A stretch of DNA of 15,819 nt from an uncultured Prevotellaceae bacterium. Lineage in GTDB: Bacteria > Bacteroidota > Bacteroidia > Bacteroidales > Muribaculaceae. This document shows, in pieces, positions 1-8,315 of this stretch (positions within the stretch are counted from its first letter, which is position 1; the number at the start of each line of letters is the position of its first letter). The position numbers and the translations under genes were made by a program. The DNA lies in contig CAJLWM010000048.1 of assembly GCA_905210415.1 (NCBI GenBank), positions 1 through 15,819 on the forward strand, given 5' to 3'. The notes beneath the pieces were generated by a model. It saw only the letters and a program-made list of their open reading frames with translations, was not told the origin of the DNA and ran no database searches.

Positions 1-1
1 G

Positions 2-1171
2 GGCGGTGAACGCCGCCGCGTGGCTCTATGCCGCCTGTTGCTGCAAAAGCCCGACGTGCTGCTGCTCGACGAACCTACCAACCACCTCGACGCCGAAAGC
101 ATCGACTGGTTGGAACAACACCTCAACCAATATGAGGGCACCGTTATCGCCGTGACCCACGACCGCTACTTCCTCGACGACGTGGCTGGATGGATTCTCG
201 AACTCGACCGCGGTGAGGGTATTCCTTGGAAGGGCAACTACTCTTCTTGGCTCGACCAAAAAAGCAAGCGCATGGCTATGGAAGAGAAGGTGGCAAGCAA
301 ACGCCGCAAGACCCTCGAACGAGAATTGGAATGGGTGCGCATGGCACCTAAGGCTCGCCAAGCCAAGGGTAAGGCGCGTCTTAACTCCTACGACCGTCTG
401 CTCTCTGAGGACCAAAAGGAGAAGGAACAACACCTTGAAATATTCATCCCTAACGGACCACGCCTTGGCAATAAGGTGATTGAGGCGCAGAATATCGCTA
501 AGAGTTTCTCTGGCAAAACGCTCTACAACGACTTGTCGTTCACGTTGCCTCCTGCTGGAATCATCGGCGTTATCGGTCCTAACGGCGTGGGTAAGACCAC
601 CCTATTCCGCCTTATCATGGGCCTTGAGACTCCAGATTCGGGCACATTCGAGGTGGGCGAAACAGTGAAACTCGCCTACGTTGACCAACAACACAAGGAC
701 ATCGACCCTGAAAAGACTGTTTACGAGGTTATCAGCCAAGGCAACGAAACTCTGCGCATGGGTGGCAGAGAAATCAATGCCCGCGCTTATCTGAGCCGTT
801 TCAACTTCTCGGGAGGCGACCAAGAGAAAAAGTGTGGCGTGCTATCGGGTGGTGAGCGCAATCGCTTGCAACTCGCCTTAGCTCTGAAGCAAGAGGGCAA
901 CGTGCTGCTGCTCGACGAACCTACCAACGACATCGACGTGAACACCCTGCGTGCTCTCGAAGAAGGTCTTGAGCAATTTGCCGGCTGTGCTGTGGTTATC
1001 AGCCACGACCGTTGGTTCCTCGACCGCATTTGCACCCACATCCTCGCATTTGAAGGCAATGGCGAAGTGTTCTTCTTCGAAGGTTCTTACTCCGACTATG
1101 AGGTAAACAAGGCTAAACGCCTCGGCATAGAAGAACCTAAGCGCATACGCTACCGCAAGCTCGAAGCTTAA
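2..1171 (+). CDS. ettA: Energy-dependent translational throttle protein EttA (ABC-F ATPase), 5' end outside window
   Basis: ABC-F ATPase that binds the ribosomal E site and gates early elongation according to the ATP/ADP ratio; cytoplasmic, not a transporter. The frame is open from base 2 and begins inside the first ABC signature ([14 protein letters not shown]), so about 389 residues remain of a family usually near 555. In order: Walker B of domain 1 ([14 protein letters not shown]), H-switch ([20 protein letters not shown]), the EttA-typical [14 protein letters not shown] stretch, the basic interdomain linker ([20 protein letters not shown]), then domain 2 with Walker A (GPNGVGKTT), signature ([13 protein letters not shown]), Walker B ([11 protein letters not shown]) and H-switch ([16 protein letters not shown]). 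It ends in the family's [10 protein letters not shown] tail. The linker and GEGIPW motif separate it from Uup and other ABC-F members. It faces the minus-strand operon tail to tail and is probably unrelated to it. Confidence 0.96.
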   Translation, partial: GGERRRVALCRLLLQKPDVLLLDEPTNHLDAESIDWLEQHLNQYEGTVIAVTHDRYFLDDVAGWILELDRGEGIPWKGNYSSWLDQKSKRMAMEEKVASKRRKTLERELEWVRMAPKARQAKGKARLNSYDRLLSEDQKEKEQHLEIFIPNGPRLGNKVIEAQNIAKSFSGKTLYNDLSFTLPPAGIIGVIGPNGVGKTTLFRLIMGLETPDSGTFEVGETVKLAYVDQQHKDIDPEKTVYEVISQGNETLRMGGREINARAYLSRFNFSGGDQEKKCGVLSGGERNRLQLALALKQEGNVLLLDEPTNDIDVNTLRALEEGLEQFAGCAVVISHDRWFLDRICTHILAFEGNGEVFFFEGSYSDYEVNKAKRLGIEEPKRIRYRKLEA

Positions 1172-1174
1172 ACC

Positions 1175-1198
1175 CAAATTGGGTTATAACCCAATTTG
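1175..1198. repeat. 24-bp perfect palindrome just after ettA
   Basis: The segment equals its own reverse complement. It starts 3 bp after the ettA stop and can fold as a long AT/GC stem with almost no loop. It overlaps a second inverted repeat at 1171-1185 (AACCCAA, A, TTGGGTT), so the two folds exclude each other. No T-run follows on the plus strand, so it may assist termination or stabilise the 3' end rather than terminate alone. Confidence 0.6.
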
Positions 1199-1220
1199 CG
1201 AATAATCGATATATCAAGCA

Positions 1221-1262
1221 ACCGACAGATCAACACTCGTTGATTTGTCGGTCGCTCTCGTT
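1221..1262 (+). terminator. Stem-loop terminator of ettA
   Basis: ACCGACAGATCAAC (1221-1234), loop ACTC, GTTGATTTGTCGGT (1239-1252): a 14-bp stem with a single G-U pair, followed by the pyrimidine-rich CGCTCTCGTTTT. It lies 50 bp past the ettA stop and fits an intrinsic terminator. It may also act on minus-strand transcripts arriving from the fucosidase, although no T-run follows in that direction. Confidence 0.72.
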
Positions 1263-1284
1263 TTCCTCTCCTACGTCGAAGGGG

Positions 1285-1307
1285 GTTAACCCATATCTGG
1301 GGTTAAC
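1285..1307 (-). other. Stem-loop after the fucosidase gene, possible operon 3' end
   Basis: GTTAACCC (1285-1292) and GGGTTAAC (1300-1307) form a perfect 8-bp stem around a 7-nt loop, 12 bp beyond the fucosidase stop on the minus strand. The bases after it on that strand are C-rich rather than T-rich, so it is more likely a 3'-end stabiliser or weak terminator than a classical one. Confidence 0.45.
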
Positions 1308-1319
1308 TCAAATCGGGGA

Positions 1320-2735
1320 TTATCGCACCTCGTTGTAGATGCCCAATTCTTCTATGCCAAGCATTTCGCCCTTATAGCTATGCACTGTCAGGCGCACGGC
1401 ATCGCCCCATACGGTGTCGAAGCGGTGATACTTCACACGCTTGGCGTTCTTAGCCTTGCCTGTGAATATGGTCTTCCACACGTTGTTGCTACGATATTCC
1501 AAGGTATATTCCTGCATATCATCGTTCTCTACGTCGGTTATCACTATGGCATTGAATGGTTGCTCCGAACCGAGCGAGATGGTCACATTAGGATTCTTCA
1601 CCGAGTTGTGAGCATACCACGCTGTCTTAAAGCTGTCGTCGTTGATAAAGTCAAACAACTGGCAGTCGTAGCTCCAAGTGCCTTCTACTGGTTTGCCAAT
1701 AGCGATGTTTGGCACGTTTATGGCATCCTCAAAGTGTCCGAGGTCAGCCACATGGCCGCGCTTGGTGTAAAGTGCGCCTATTTCCTTCAAGCGCTTCACT
1801 GCGTTGTCGTCCATCAAGCCGTCGCGATTGGGCGCTACGTTGAGCATAAAGTTGCAGAACACCTTGCCCATTGGGTCGACGTTTTCTTTCACGATAAATT
1901 CCGCAGTCTTCAGTTCTGGCGTTGTTGGGAAATAATCCTTCCAGAACCACCAGTGTGGCTGCAATGGCAAGCACGACATAGCAGGCAGATTGTTTTCGTC
2001 CTTCGAGATTTTCTGGCCAGCGCCTTGCTCATAAGCCTTAATATCTGAGTAGAACAAGCCCTCGGCTGGATATTTTGCCGAATTAAGGTCCATCACCAAG
2101 CAATTTGGCTGAAGGCTCTTAATCATGCGATAGATTTCGGCAAATGGTATGTCGGTGTAGGAGATACGGCTCCAAGGAGCATCCCAACCGTCGATAATCA
2201 ACGCATCGATGTCGCCATATTGTGTGAGCAACTCGGTGAGCTGTGTCTTAATCATCGTCAAATGCTCAGGGCGAATGCATCCTGGGCGCAAACGATGATG
2301 TGTGTCGAGTATCGAGTAATACAGCATCACTCTCAAACCAGCCTTGCGATATGCATCGGCAAACTCGCGCACCACGTCGCGCTTCAGTGGCGAACGCATC
2401 ACGTTGTAGTCGGTGCTCTTGGTGTCCCAGATGCAGAATCCGCTATGGTGCTTAGTGGTGAGGCAGCCGTAGGTCATCCCTGCCGACTTAGCAGCCTTTG
2501 CCCACTGCGAGCAATCGAGCTTCACCGGGTTGAACAACTCTGGGCTGGCATCTGGATCGCACCAGTCCTCTGGGCAAAACGTAGGCATATTGAAGTGGAT
2601 AAACATGCCGAAACGCAAGTCCACAAACGCCTGTTGCAACTCCTTCAGAGGCTTAGCCTCTTGTTTCTCTCCTGCCGTAGCAGCCATTGGCACCAACGCC
2701 AACACCACTAAAATTGCAAATAATCTTTTTCTCAT
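1320..2735 (-). CDS. Secreted GH29 alpha-L-fucosidase with C-terminal carbohydrate-binding-like domain
   Basis: Predicted to remove alpha-L-fucose from host or dietary glycans in the periplasm or outside the cell. 471 aa with a signal peptide (about 1-21, ending AATAG). The GH29 barrel covers about 35-330: RFGMFIHF (41-48), TKHHSGFCIW (94-103), GLRVMLYYSILD (133-144), IDALIIDGW (176-184) with Asp182 as likely nucleophile, and CNFMLNVAPNRDGLMD (294-309). Residues about 345-470 form a jelly-roll-like domain of F5/8 type C character (TISLGSEQPFNAIVITDV, then a YTLEYRSNNVWKTI stretch). Family members usually have KHHDGF or KHHEGF; here Ser replaces the acidic residue, so substrate preference may differ. 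It starts 24 bp after the PEGA-Sel1 gene stop and may be the last gene of the operon, but could have its own promoter. Confidence 0.88.
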   Translation of the reverse strand: MRKRLFAILVVLALVPMAATAGEKQEAKPLKELQQAFVDLRFGMFIHFNMPTFCPEDWCDPDASPELFNPVKLDCSQWAKAAKSAGMTYGCLTTKHHSGFCIWDTKSTDYNVMRSPLKRDVVREFADAYRKAGLRVMLYYSILDTHHRLRPGCIRPEHLTMIKTQLTELLTQYGDIDALIIDGWDAPWSRISYTDIPFAEIYRMIKSLQPNCLVMDLNSAKYPAEGLFYSDIKAYEQGAGQKISKDENNLPAMSCLPLQPHWWFWKDYFPTTPELKTAEFIVKENVDPMGKVFCNFMLNVAPNRDGLMDDNAVKRLKEIGALYTKRGHVADLGHFEDAINVPNIAIGKPVEGTWSYDCQLFDFINDDSFKTAWYAHNSVKNPNVTISLGSEQPFNAIVITDVENDDMQEYTLEYRSNNVWKTIFTGKAKNAKRVKYHRFDTVWGDAVRLTVHSYKGEMLGIEELGIYNEVR

Positions 2736-2759
2736 AGTTATATCGGTTATTTGTTTTTT

Positions 2760-4448
2760 CTAATACCCTAATTCTTTCAATCTTTCCTTTGCTTTGGTCT
2801 GGCCTTGCTCTGCAGCCTTTCGATACCACTTCACGGCCTCATTAATATCCTTGCTTACGCCTTTGCTAAATTCATAGCACAGTCCTAAATTACATTGCGC
2901 ATACTTATTACCTAATTCTGCCGATTTGCGATACCAATACACGGCACTCACCATATCTTTTTCGCTTGTTTCATACCAGTATCCTAAACTACATTGCGCA
3001 TCGGCATAGCCCTGCTCGGCGGCCTTGCGATACCACTTTGCCGCTTCATAATAGTCTTTGCTTACGCCCTCGCCTTTACGATAACAATTTCCCAAATTAT
3101 ATTGCGCCGTGACATAGCCTTGTTCTGCCGACTTGCGATACCACTTCACGGCCTCATTAATATCCTTGCTTACGCCTTTGCTAAATTCATAGCACAATCC
3201 TAAATTACATTGCGCATACATATTACCTAATTCTGCCGATTTGCGATACCAATACACGGCACTCGCCATATCTTTTTCGCTTGTTTCATACCAATAGCCC
3301 AAACTACATTGCGCAGCAGCATCGCCCATTATCGCTTTATCATACATGGCTCTGGCTTTGGTGCCTTCTGCCGGTATCTTGCCAGCGAAATCGGGATAAA
3401 GATTGTCGCTCAACGCTCCCGACAGGGCTTTTGTTTCGCCCTCAGCGATGGTGACAGATTCGCTATATGGCACATGGCCATCTTTCTTTATTTCCACCTT
3501 ATGGGTGCCTACAAGCACGCTCTTGAAAATGTCTGGACTGGTGCCAAGTTTCTTGCCATCCATCCACACCTCGGCACCAATCGGCTTGAAATTCACGCTC
3601 AGCATGCCGTAAATCGGTTCGAGTGGTGGAATTATCACTTCTTTCTCCTCTTGCTTGGCGAGGTTGATGGTTTGCTTGTGTGTGCGATAACCTTCTTTTC
3701 GGCCCTCTATCACATACATTCCGGCTGGCAACTCGCCGCTCCATCTATCAAATGTGAGTTCGTGCTCATTTAGGTAGATATCGGTGAACATCGTGCTTGC
3801 CGCGATACTCAAGCGTGCCAATGCCGACTTCAGCGCGATGCTTAGCACCGACTTCTCTTTGCCTATCTGCACCACGCCAGCCTCTGGCATACAGCCTCCT
3901 GCTTCCACGCGATATTGGTGCTCGCCGTAGGGCAATAGTTTCACTATCTCTCCCGAACCGTCGTTTCCCTGCAGTTCGCCATCGATATACACGCTGGCAT
4001 TCTTGGGTGTCACCGAGATTGCCAAGAACGAACCGCCAGTGTCTTGCGTCACCACGGTGCGCACCTCGCCCGAGGCAAGCGTCATCTCATAGGTGCAAGC
4101 AGCCTCGATGGCGCATGGGAAATAGTAGTCGCGCAGCACACCGAGCGCCTGATGCAATATCGTGATTTTCTTAATGCCGTGTGGCACATACACCCATATC
4201 TCACCCGTGCGTTGCTGAGTCTTGACAATACCAGCCATACCGCCCTCAAAGGTGAAACCCGTCTGCGTGGTCACCACCTTTATCAAGGCCGCCACCTCGC
4301 CATTTTGGTCCTTCACCTGAGTGCCAGCCATATTGGCCGTAAGGTCGTTGGGCAACGGCTTAAAATCCGTCACCGACAACGATTGCGCCGCCACGCCCAT
4401 CCACGCAGCCACCATCATTACGATTGATATTATCTTTCGCATCACCAT
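2760..4448 (-). CDS. Secreted PEGA-domain protein with C-terminal Sel1 repeats (562 aa)
   Basis: Function unknown; the architecture suggests an exported scaffold or adaptor. Signal peptide 1-21 (…MGVAA/Q). Residues 25-135 are the N-terminal domain shared by four genes here (DLTANMAGTQVKDQNGE, GEIWVYVPHGIKKITI, LRDYYFP). Three PEGA-like beta domains follow at about 140-207 (ASVYIDGELQ, LPYGEHQYRVEAGG), 210-277 and 280-345 (GAEVWMDGKKLGTSPDIF, HKVEIKKDGHVPYS). Sel1 repeats of 33-36 residues fill 375-562 (AQCNLGLCYEFSKGVSKDI, NEAVKWYRKAAEQG) and end in KERLKELGY. Two repeats are short 33-residue forms (GYWYETSEKDM) lacking the usual GxGV loop. The Sel1 part holds a 105-codon-offset duplication and is much more AT-rich than the PEGA part. 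The start used gives MVMRK; the ATG two codons downstream (MRK) is equally possible. Confidence 0.87.
   Translation of the reverse strand: MVMRKIISIVMMVAAWMGVAAQSLSVTDFKPLPNDLTANMAGTQVKDQNGEVAALIKVVTTQTGFTFEGGMAGIVKTQQRTGEIWVYVPHGIKKITILHQALGVLRDYYFPCAIEAACTYEMTLASGEVRTVVTQDTGGSFLAISVTPKNASVYIDGELQGNDGSGEIVKLLPYGEHQYRVEAGGCMPEAGVVQIGKEKSVLSIALKSALARLSIAASTMFTDIYLNEHELTFDRWSGELPAGMYVIEGRKEGYRTHKQTINLAKQEEKEVIIPPLEPIYGMLSVNFKPIGAEVWMDGKKLGTSPDIFKSVLVGTHKVEIKKDGHVPYSESVTIAEGETKALSGALSDNLYPDFAGKIPAEGTKARAMYDKAIMGDAAAQCSLGYWYETSEKDMASAVYWYRKSAELGNMYAQCNLGLCYEFSKGVSKDINEAVKWYRKSAEQGYVTAQYNLGNCYRKGEGVSKDYYEAAKWYRKAAEQGYADAQCSLGYWYETSEKDMVSAVYWYRKSAELGNKYAQCNLGLCYEFSKGVSKDINEAVKWYRKAAEQGQTKAKERLKELGY
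2822..3000. repeat. Direct repeat copy A (179 bp) inside the Sel1 region
   Basis: Matches 3137-3315 with 6 differences in 179 bases by eye (about 97%), offset 315 bp, which is 105 codons or three Sel1 units (36+33+36). It codes for most of one 36-residue and one 33-residue Sel1 unit. Its near identity contrasts with the other Sel1 units and suggests a recent in-frame duplication or ongoing homogenisation. Confidence 0.9.
3137..3315. repeat. Direct repeat copy B (179 bp) inside the Sel1 region
   Basis: Partner of 2822-3000. Three of the six differences cluster in the last 25 bases (CCAGTATCCTAAAC against CCAATAGCCCAAAC), so the duplicated block probably ends just there. Recombination between the copies would delete or add exactly 105 codons without a frameshift. 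Confidence 0.9.
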
Positions 4449-4492
4449 TTCTTATTTATATCTTTTCTTAGTATATGACCGATTTGGGTTTA

Positions 4493-6793
4493 TCACAACG
4501 CTTTGATATTAAACGAGTAAGCCGAATTTGGCGAATCAACAGTGAAGCCTTCGCCATTATCGTTGCCATAATCAAAGCTTATGCGCACTTGGTATCTGCC
4601 ATCGCCAGAAGTGAACTCAAGTTCTGCAGAAAGTGTGTTTCTGCCGCTCCATTCCTTCACCGACGGAGATTTGGTCACCTTATAGCTATAACCATTCTGC
4701 GTAAAGAATTTGATATATCCGTTATAACTCAATGTCTTCACAAAACCTTGCGATTCCCATTCCGTAGGTATCTTATCATAATGGGTGAAATACATTGTCT
4801 CGAACTTGCCATCGTGTGTGAAGTCCCAGCACTGTATACCTCTAATACTTGCATATTTGTCGCCATCCGAGCGGTTTTCCACCTTATAGCCCTGATTCTT
4901 AAGGTCATTCTTAGTAGACACGCCAAGGTCAACGCCCCAAACAGGGAAAAGCTTGAGCGTACCGTTGCCTCGTGGGCTGTAATTGCCCGAAGAAGGCAAG
5001 TTTTGAGTCATTGACGCCCCAGAACCACTGGCCGACATCACCACACGGAAGCCGAAAATCGATGAATTCTCTTCTTGATCATCACGATTAGCAATACGCA
5101 CAGCCCAGTCCATAGAATGCCAATAGCCACCGCCGCGAACCACACGTTTGCTTCCGCGACTTGGGCCCGTAGGATTGACCTGCGATTGGCTACTATAGCT
5201 ATCATAATAGTCGGCAGTCCATTCCTCAAGGTTGCCGCTCATATCATATATGCCCAATTCGTTAGGCTTCTTAGTTGCCACAGGTTTGCACTCCGACAAA
5301 CTGCCGTACCATGCCACCTCATCGGCATTGTTGCTTCCGCTATATTTATATCCACGGCTATTGTTGCCACCACGCGCTGCGAATTCCCATTCAGCCTCGG
5401 TAGGTAAGCGATAGCTCTTGCCCGTTTTCTGATTGAGCGCTCTCACAAACTGCTGCGCTTCTGAGAAAGTTGCGCACACTGGTTGATTGTCGCTTAATCT
5501 TGAATTCTTGGTGTAGCCCATCACCGCCTTCCATTGACCTTGGGTGATTTCGGTCTTACTGATATAGTAGTTGCTGAGTGTGACATTGTGCTCTGGCTTC
5601 TCGTCTTCCGACGCTGCATCTTTACCCATTATGAAGCTGCCGCCTTGAACATATACCATATCTATGCCAGCACTGTTTGTTGTGCTGCCGACATAGGTGT
5701 TGGCACCTTGTGAGCCGCCAGCCGGCGATGATGCAGCGGCCGACTGCACTTTTTCGAGAGTGCCGTCAATGGTTTGCTTCTCGCCCTCGGCAAGCTCTAT
5801 GGTCTTTTCAAGCGACTTATATCCATCTTTCTTTATCACCACAGAGTGCTTCATGGCGAGCACCTTATTAAATATACTTGGAGATGCACCCAATTTTTCG
5901 CCATCCATCCAAACTTCCGCGCCGATTGGCTTCACGCTCACCACCATTGTGGCGTATTTTGCCGCAAGAGCTGGGATAGTGAGCGACTTCTCCTCTTGCT
6001 TTGCAAGTTGAATAGAGGTCTGATAGCTTTGATAACCTGGCTTTTGCACCTCAATCAGATACATACCAGCCGTGAGCCTGCCGCTCCAATCGCCTGTGCC
6101 ACGCTTCTGATTGTTGATGATGATATCGGCGCCCGGTGTAGCGCTATTGATGGTGAGAGTGGCGAGAGCCGACTTTAATCGCACTACCTTAGTGACAGTC
6201 TCCTTGCCGATATTTATCACGCCAGCCTCATTCATATATCCGTTTGCCTCGATGCGATATTGGTGGTCGCCATACGGAAGCATGGTCATCAATTCGCCAT
6301 TGCCATCAACCGGCTGCAATTCGCCATCGATATACACACTTGCGTTTTTAGGGTCTACTGTCATTGCCAAGAACGAGCCACCGGCATCCTGAGTGACCAC
6401 GGTGCGCACCTCGCCCGAAGCAAGCGTCATCTCGTAGGTGCAAGCAGCCTCGATTGGGCATGGAAAGTAGTAGTCGCGCAGAATACCCAACTGTGGGTGC
6501 TTCAGCGTGATCTTCTTGATGCCGTGAGGCACATACACCCATATCTCGCCCACTTCTTGCTTTACTTTCACGATGCCTGCCGCACCGCCCTCAAACGAGA
6601 AGCCCGTCTGCGTGGTCACCACCTTAATCAAGGCAGCCACCTCGCCGTTTTGGTCCTTTACTTGCGTTCCAGCCAAGTTTGCCGTGATATCGTTTTGCAA
6701 TGGCTTAAACGTCGTTACCGAAATTCCCTGTGCCCACAGGCAACTTGCGCCCACGAGCATCATCATTAATAATGTATATAGTTTTCGTTTCAT
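4493..6793 (-). CDS. Secreted PEGA protein with FGE-like (SUMF1) domain and an unassigned C-terminal domain (766 aa)
   Basis: Signal peptide 1-21 (…SCLWA/Q), then the shared N-terminal domain (25-135) and three PEGA-like domains (about 140-207, 210-277, 280-345), closely related to the three PEGA-Sel1 proteins of this locus. In place of Sel1 repeats, a low-complexity linker (350-372) leads to an FGE-sulfatase fold at about 375-588: VYVQGGSFIMG (380-390), TEITQGQWKAVMG (414-426), YRLPTEAEWEFAARGG (461-476), NELGIYDMSGNLEEW (511-525), VVRGGGYW (551-558), GFRVV (581-585). The two cysteines that bind copper in true formylglycine-generating enzymes, in the GGSYMCHRSYC region, are absent (GGGYWHSMDWA), so it is probably a binding or structural domain. 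Residues 610-766 match no family I recognise. A purine-rich AAAGAGAG precedes the ATG. Gaps to the neighbours are 24 and 44 nt. Confidence 0.88.
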   Translation of the reverse strand: MKRKLYTLLMMMLVGASCLWAQGISVTTFKPLQNDITANLAGTQVKDQNGEVAALIKVVTTQTGFSFEGGAAGIVKVKQEVGEIWVYVPHGIKKITLKHPQLGILRDYYFPCPIEAACTYEMTLASGEVRTVVTQDAGGSFLAMTVDPKNASVYIDGELQPVDGNGELMTMLPYGDHQYRIEANGYMNEAGVINIGKETVTKVVRLKSALATLTINSATPGADIIINNQKRGTGDWSGRLTAGMYLIEVQKPGYQSYQTSIQLAKQEEKSLTIPALAAKYATMVVSVKPIGAEVWMDGEKLGASPSIFNKVLAMKHSVVIKKDGYKSLEKTIELAEGEKQTIDGTLEKVQSAAASSPAGGSQGANTYVGSTTNSAGIDMVYVQGGSFIMGKDAASEDEKPEHNVTLSNYYISKTEITQGQWKAVMGYTKNSRLSDNQPVCATFSEAQQFVRALNQKTGKSYRLPTEAEWEFAARGGNNSRGYKYSGSNNADEVAWYGSLSECKPVATKKPNELGIYDMSGNLEEWTADYYDSYSSQSQVNPTGPSRGSKRVVRGGGYWHSMDWAVRIANRDDQEENSSIFGFRVVMSASGSGASMTQNLPSSGNYSPRGNGTLKLFPVWGVDLGVSTKNDLKNQGYKVENRSDGDKYASIRGIQCWDFTHDGKFETMYFTHYDKIPTEWESQGFVKTLSYNGYIKFFTQNGYSYKVTKSPSVKEWSGRNTLSAELEFTSGDGRYQVRISFDYGNDNGEGFTVDSPNSAYSFNIKAL

Positions 6794-6817
6794 ATTCTCT
6801 CTTTATTTCATGTTGTT

Positions 6818-8314
6818 TTAGTACAACTCAAGTTCTGGAGCAGTATTCTCATAATCGGGCATACACATACCTGTAGATGCGCCTATATATGTAGGGTCGG
6901 AGATATAATACACCTTTCCGTTGTAGCGATAGCCCACGCCATTGATTGGGTTTGGCAATACCACCACCGCAGCCTCATGGCCAGGGTAATGCACAAGTTG
7001 CGCATCCATTCCGAGCACATTGCGCAGCAGATAGGTGTAGAATACGGCACGGTCTTCGCAGTCGCAATAAGGATAATAGAGCGTCTCCTCAAAGAAGAAT
7101 GGCTTCTCATAGCCAAACTGCTCATCGTCGGTGGCATACTCAAATGCCTTCTGCACGAAGTCGAGAATCGTGTTCACGGCATCGAGGGTGCTCATGCCCT
7201 GCACTTGGCGCTTAATCTGCTCCACCACCTCGCGGCGTGTGGCGCTGGAATAATCCGACATTGCGAATCCAGGCACCGGCATCTGTGGATAGCCGTCCAT
7301 CAGCGCTATCAGGTTGCGGTTGACCGTACCAGTGACTTTAATCTTCGATGATTTCAGCGAATATGTCTTGGCATTGTTTGGCAACAATGGCTCTTGCTTA
7401 ATCACCAGATTCAACGCACGGAGCGCGCCCTGATCGGCAGAAGTGTCGTAGGTGCTCACCGTTTCTATCTTCTTGGCATTGTCGCTTGCAAAGATAAAGA
7501 ATTTCTCGCCATTTTTGTCAAGATATGTGCGGGCATATATCATGTGGTCGAATGGCAACAGCATCACAAGGTCGCTGCCGTTAGCCACGCCTACGCGCGA
7601 ATCATAACCAAGCGCCACAAGCATAAAGTGCGTGATAAACATCTGCGTGTTGGCGTCGCTATTGATGCGTGCGGCATAGCGCCTTGCATATTGGAAGGTC
7701 TGCCAGTCGCCCATTCTATATTTCACGACATCGGCTTTCAGTGCTGTTATCACATCATCGGCGAGGTCGGTATCGAGCATTTCACCCCATTTTTCCGACA
7801 AATCTCCGCCGCCAATGCCATCAAGCGTAGTCACCTCAACCTTTGGCAACTTCAGGTCAAGCCCGAACAAATCCACATTCACCATCTGCACGGCAGGCGA
7901 CACAGGTGTTGGCGCCGGAGCTGGCACAGGCTTAGGTGCTGGAGCGGGTGCAGGCTTTGGCTCTGGTTTCGGCTCTGGCTTAGGTTCTGGGTCAACCATT
8001 GGTTCCGGGTCTTTCTTTGGCACGGTCACCACTGGCTTATCCTGAGGCTGTGGTTTATCCTTTTCCACATCAGGCACCTGCTTAGGCTTTGGCACAGGGT
8101 CTTTCTTCACTCCACGAAACACATTGTAGTCGCGCCACACTCCCTCAAGGAATGATGCGTATGACGACAGTATATTTTGGCGGAAATCACTAAATCCGCT
8201 ATACATCGACTTGCGGAAACTATCGAAGTCGTCGGATGTGTTTTGAGCATTTGCGCCCATACATGCCGCTGCCATAACGAGCAACAACACGCCAATTCGT
8301 TTTTTCGTTGCCAT
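6818..8314 (-). CDS. Secreted proline-rich transglutaminase-like (papain-fold) protein (498 aa)
   Basis: Likely an exported enzyme that cuts or cross-links peptide or protein amide bonds; substrate unknown. Signal peptide 1-23 (…MGANA/Q). Residues 29-66 are an aromatic helical module (FDSFRKSMYSGFSDFRQN, then SYASFLEGVW). Residues 70-140 are a Pro/Lys/Glu/Ala linker (PEPKPEPKPEPKPAPAPAPK), like spacers in TonB-type proteins. The C-terminal catalytic region carries a transglutaminase-like triad: YCDCEDRAVFYTYLLRNVLG with Cys419, HYPGHEAAVVV with His446, and YISDPTYIGAS with Asp473. The CxCED form resembles the GDCED motif of bacterial transglutaminase-like cysteine peptidases. Residues 145-405 are not assigned but contain a conserved-looking hydrophobic core. 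Only one base separates its ATG from the stop of the LPP20-like gene upstream, so the two are probably translated as a pair. Confidence 0.85.
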   Translation of the reverse strand: MATKKRIGVLLLVMAAACMGANAQNTSDDFDSFRKSMYSGFSDFRQNILSSYASFLEGVWRDYNVFRGVKKDPVPKPKQVPDVEKDKPQPQDKPVVTVPKKDPEPMVDPEPKPEPKPEPKPAPAPAPKPVPAPAPTPVSPAVQMVNVDLFGLDLKLPKVEVTTLDGIGGGDLSEKWGEMLDTDLADDVITALKADVVKYRMGDWQTFQYARRYAARINSDANTQMFITHFMLVALGYDSRVGVANGSDLVMLLPFDHMIYARTYLDKNGEKFFIFASDNAKKIETVSTYDTSADQGALRALNLVIKQEPLLPNNAKTYSLKSSKIKVTGTVNRNLIALMDGYPQMPVPGFAMSDYSSATRREVVEQIKRQVQGMSTLDAVNTILDFVQKAFEYATDDEQFGYEKPFFFEETLYYPYCDCEDRAVFYTYLLRNVLGMDAQLVHYPGHEAAVVVLPNPINGVGYRYNGKVYYISDPTYIGASTGMCMPDYENTAPELELY

Positions 8315-8315
8315 A

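Noticed and set aside
5028..5670. Active formylglycine-generating enzyme
   Set aside because: The two cysteines needed for copper binding are missing and no sulfatase gene is present in the window.
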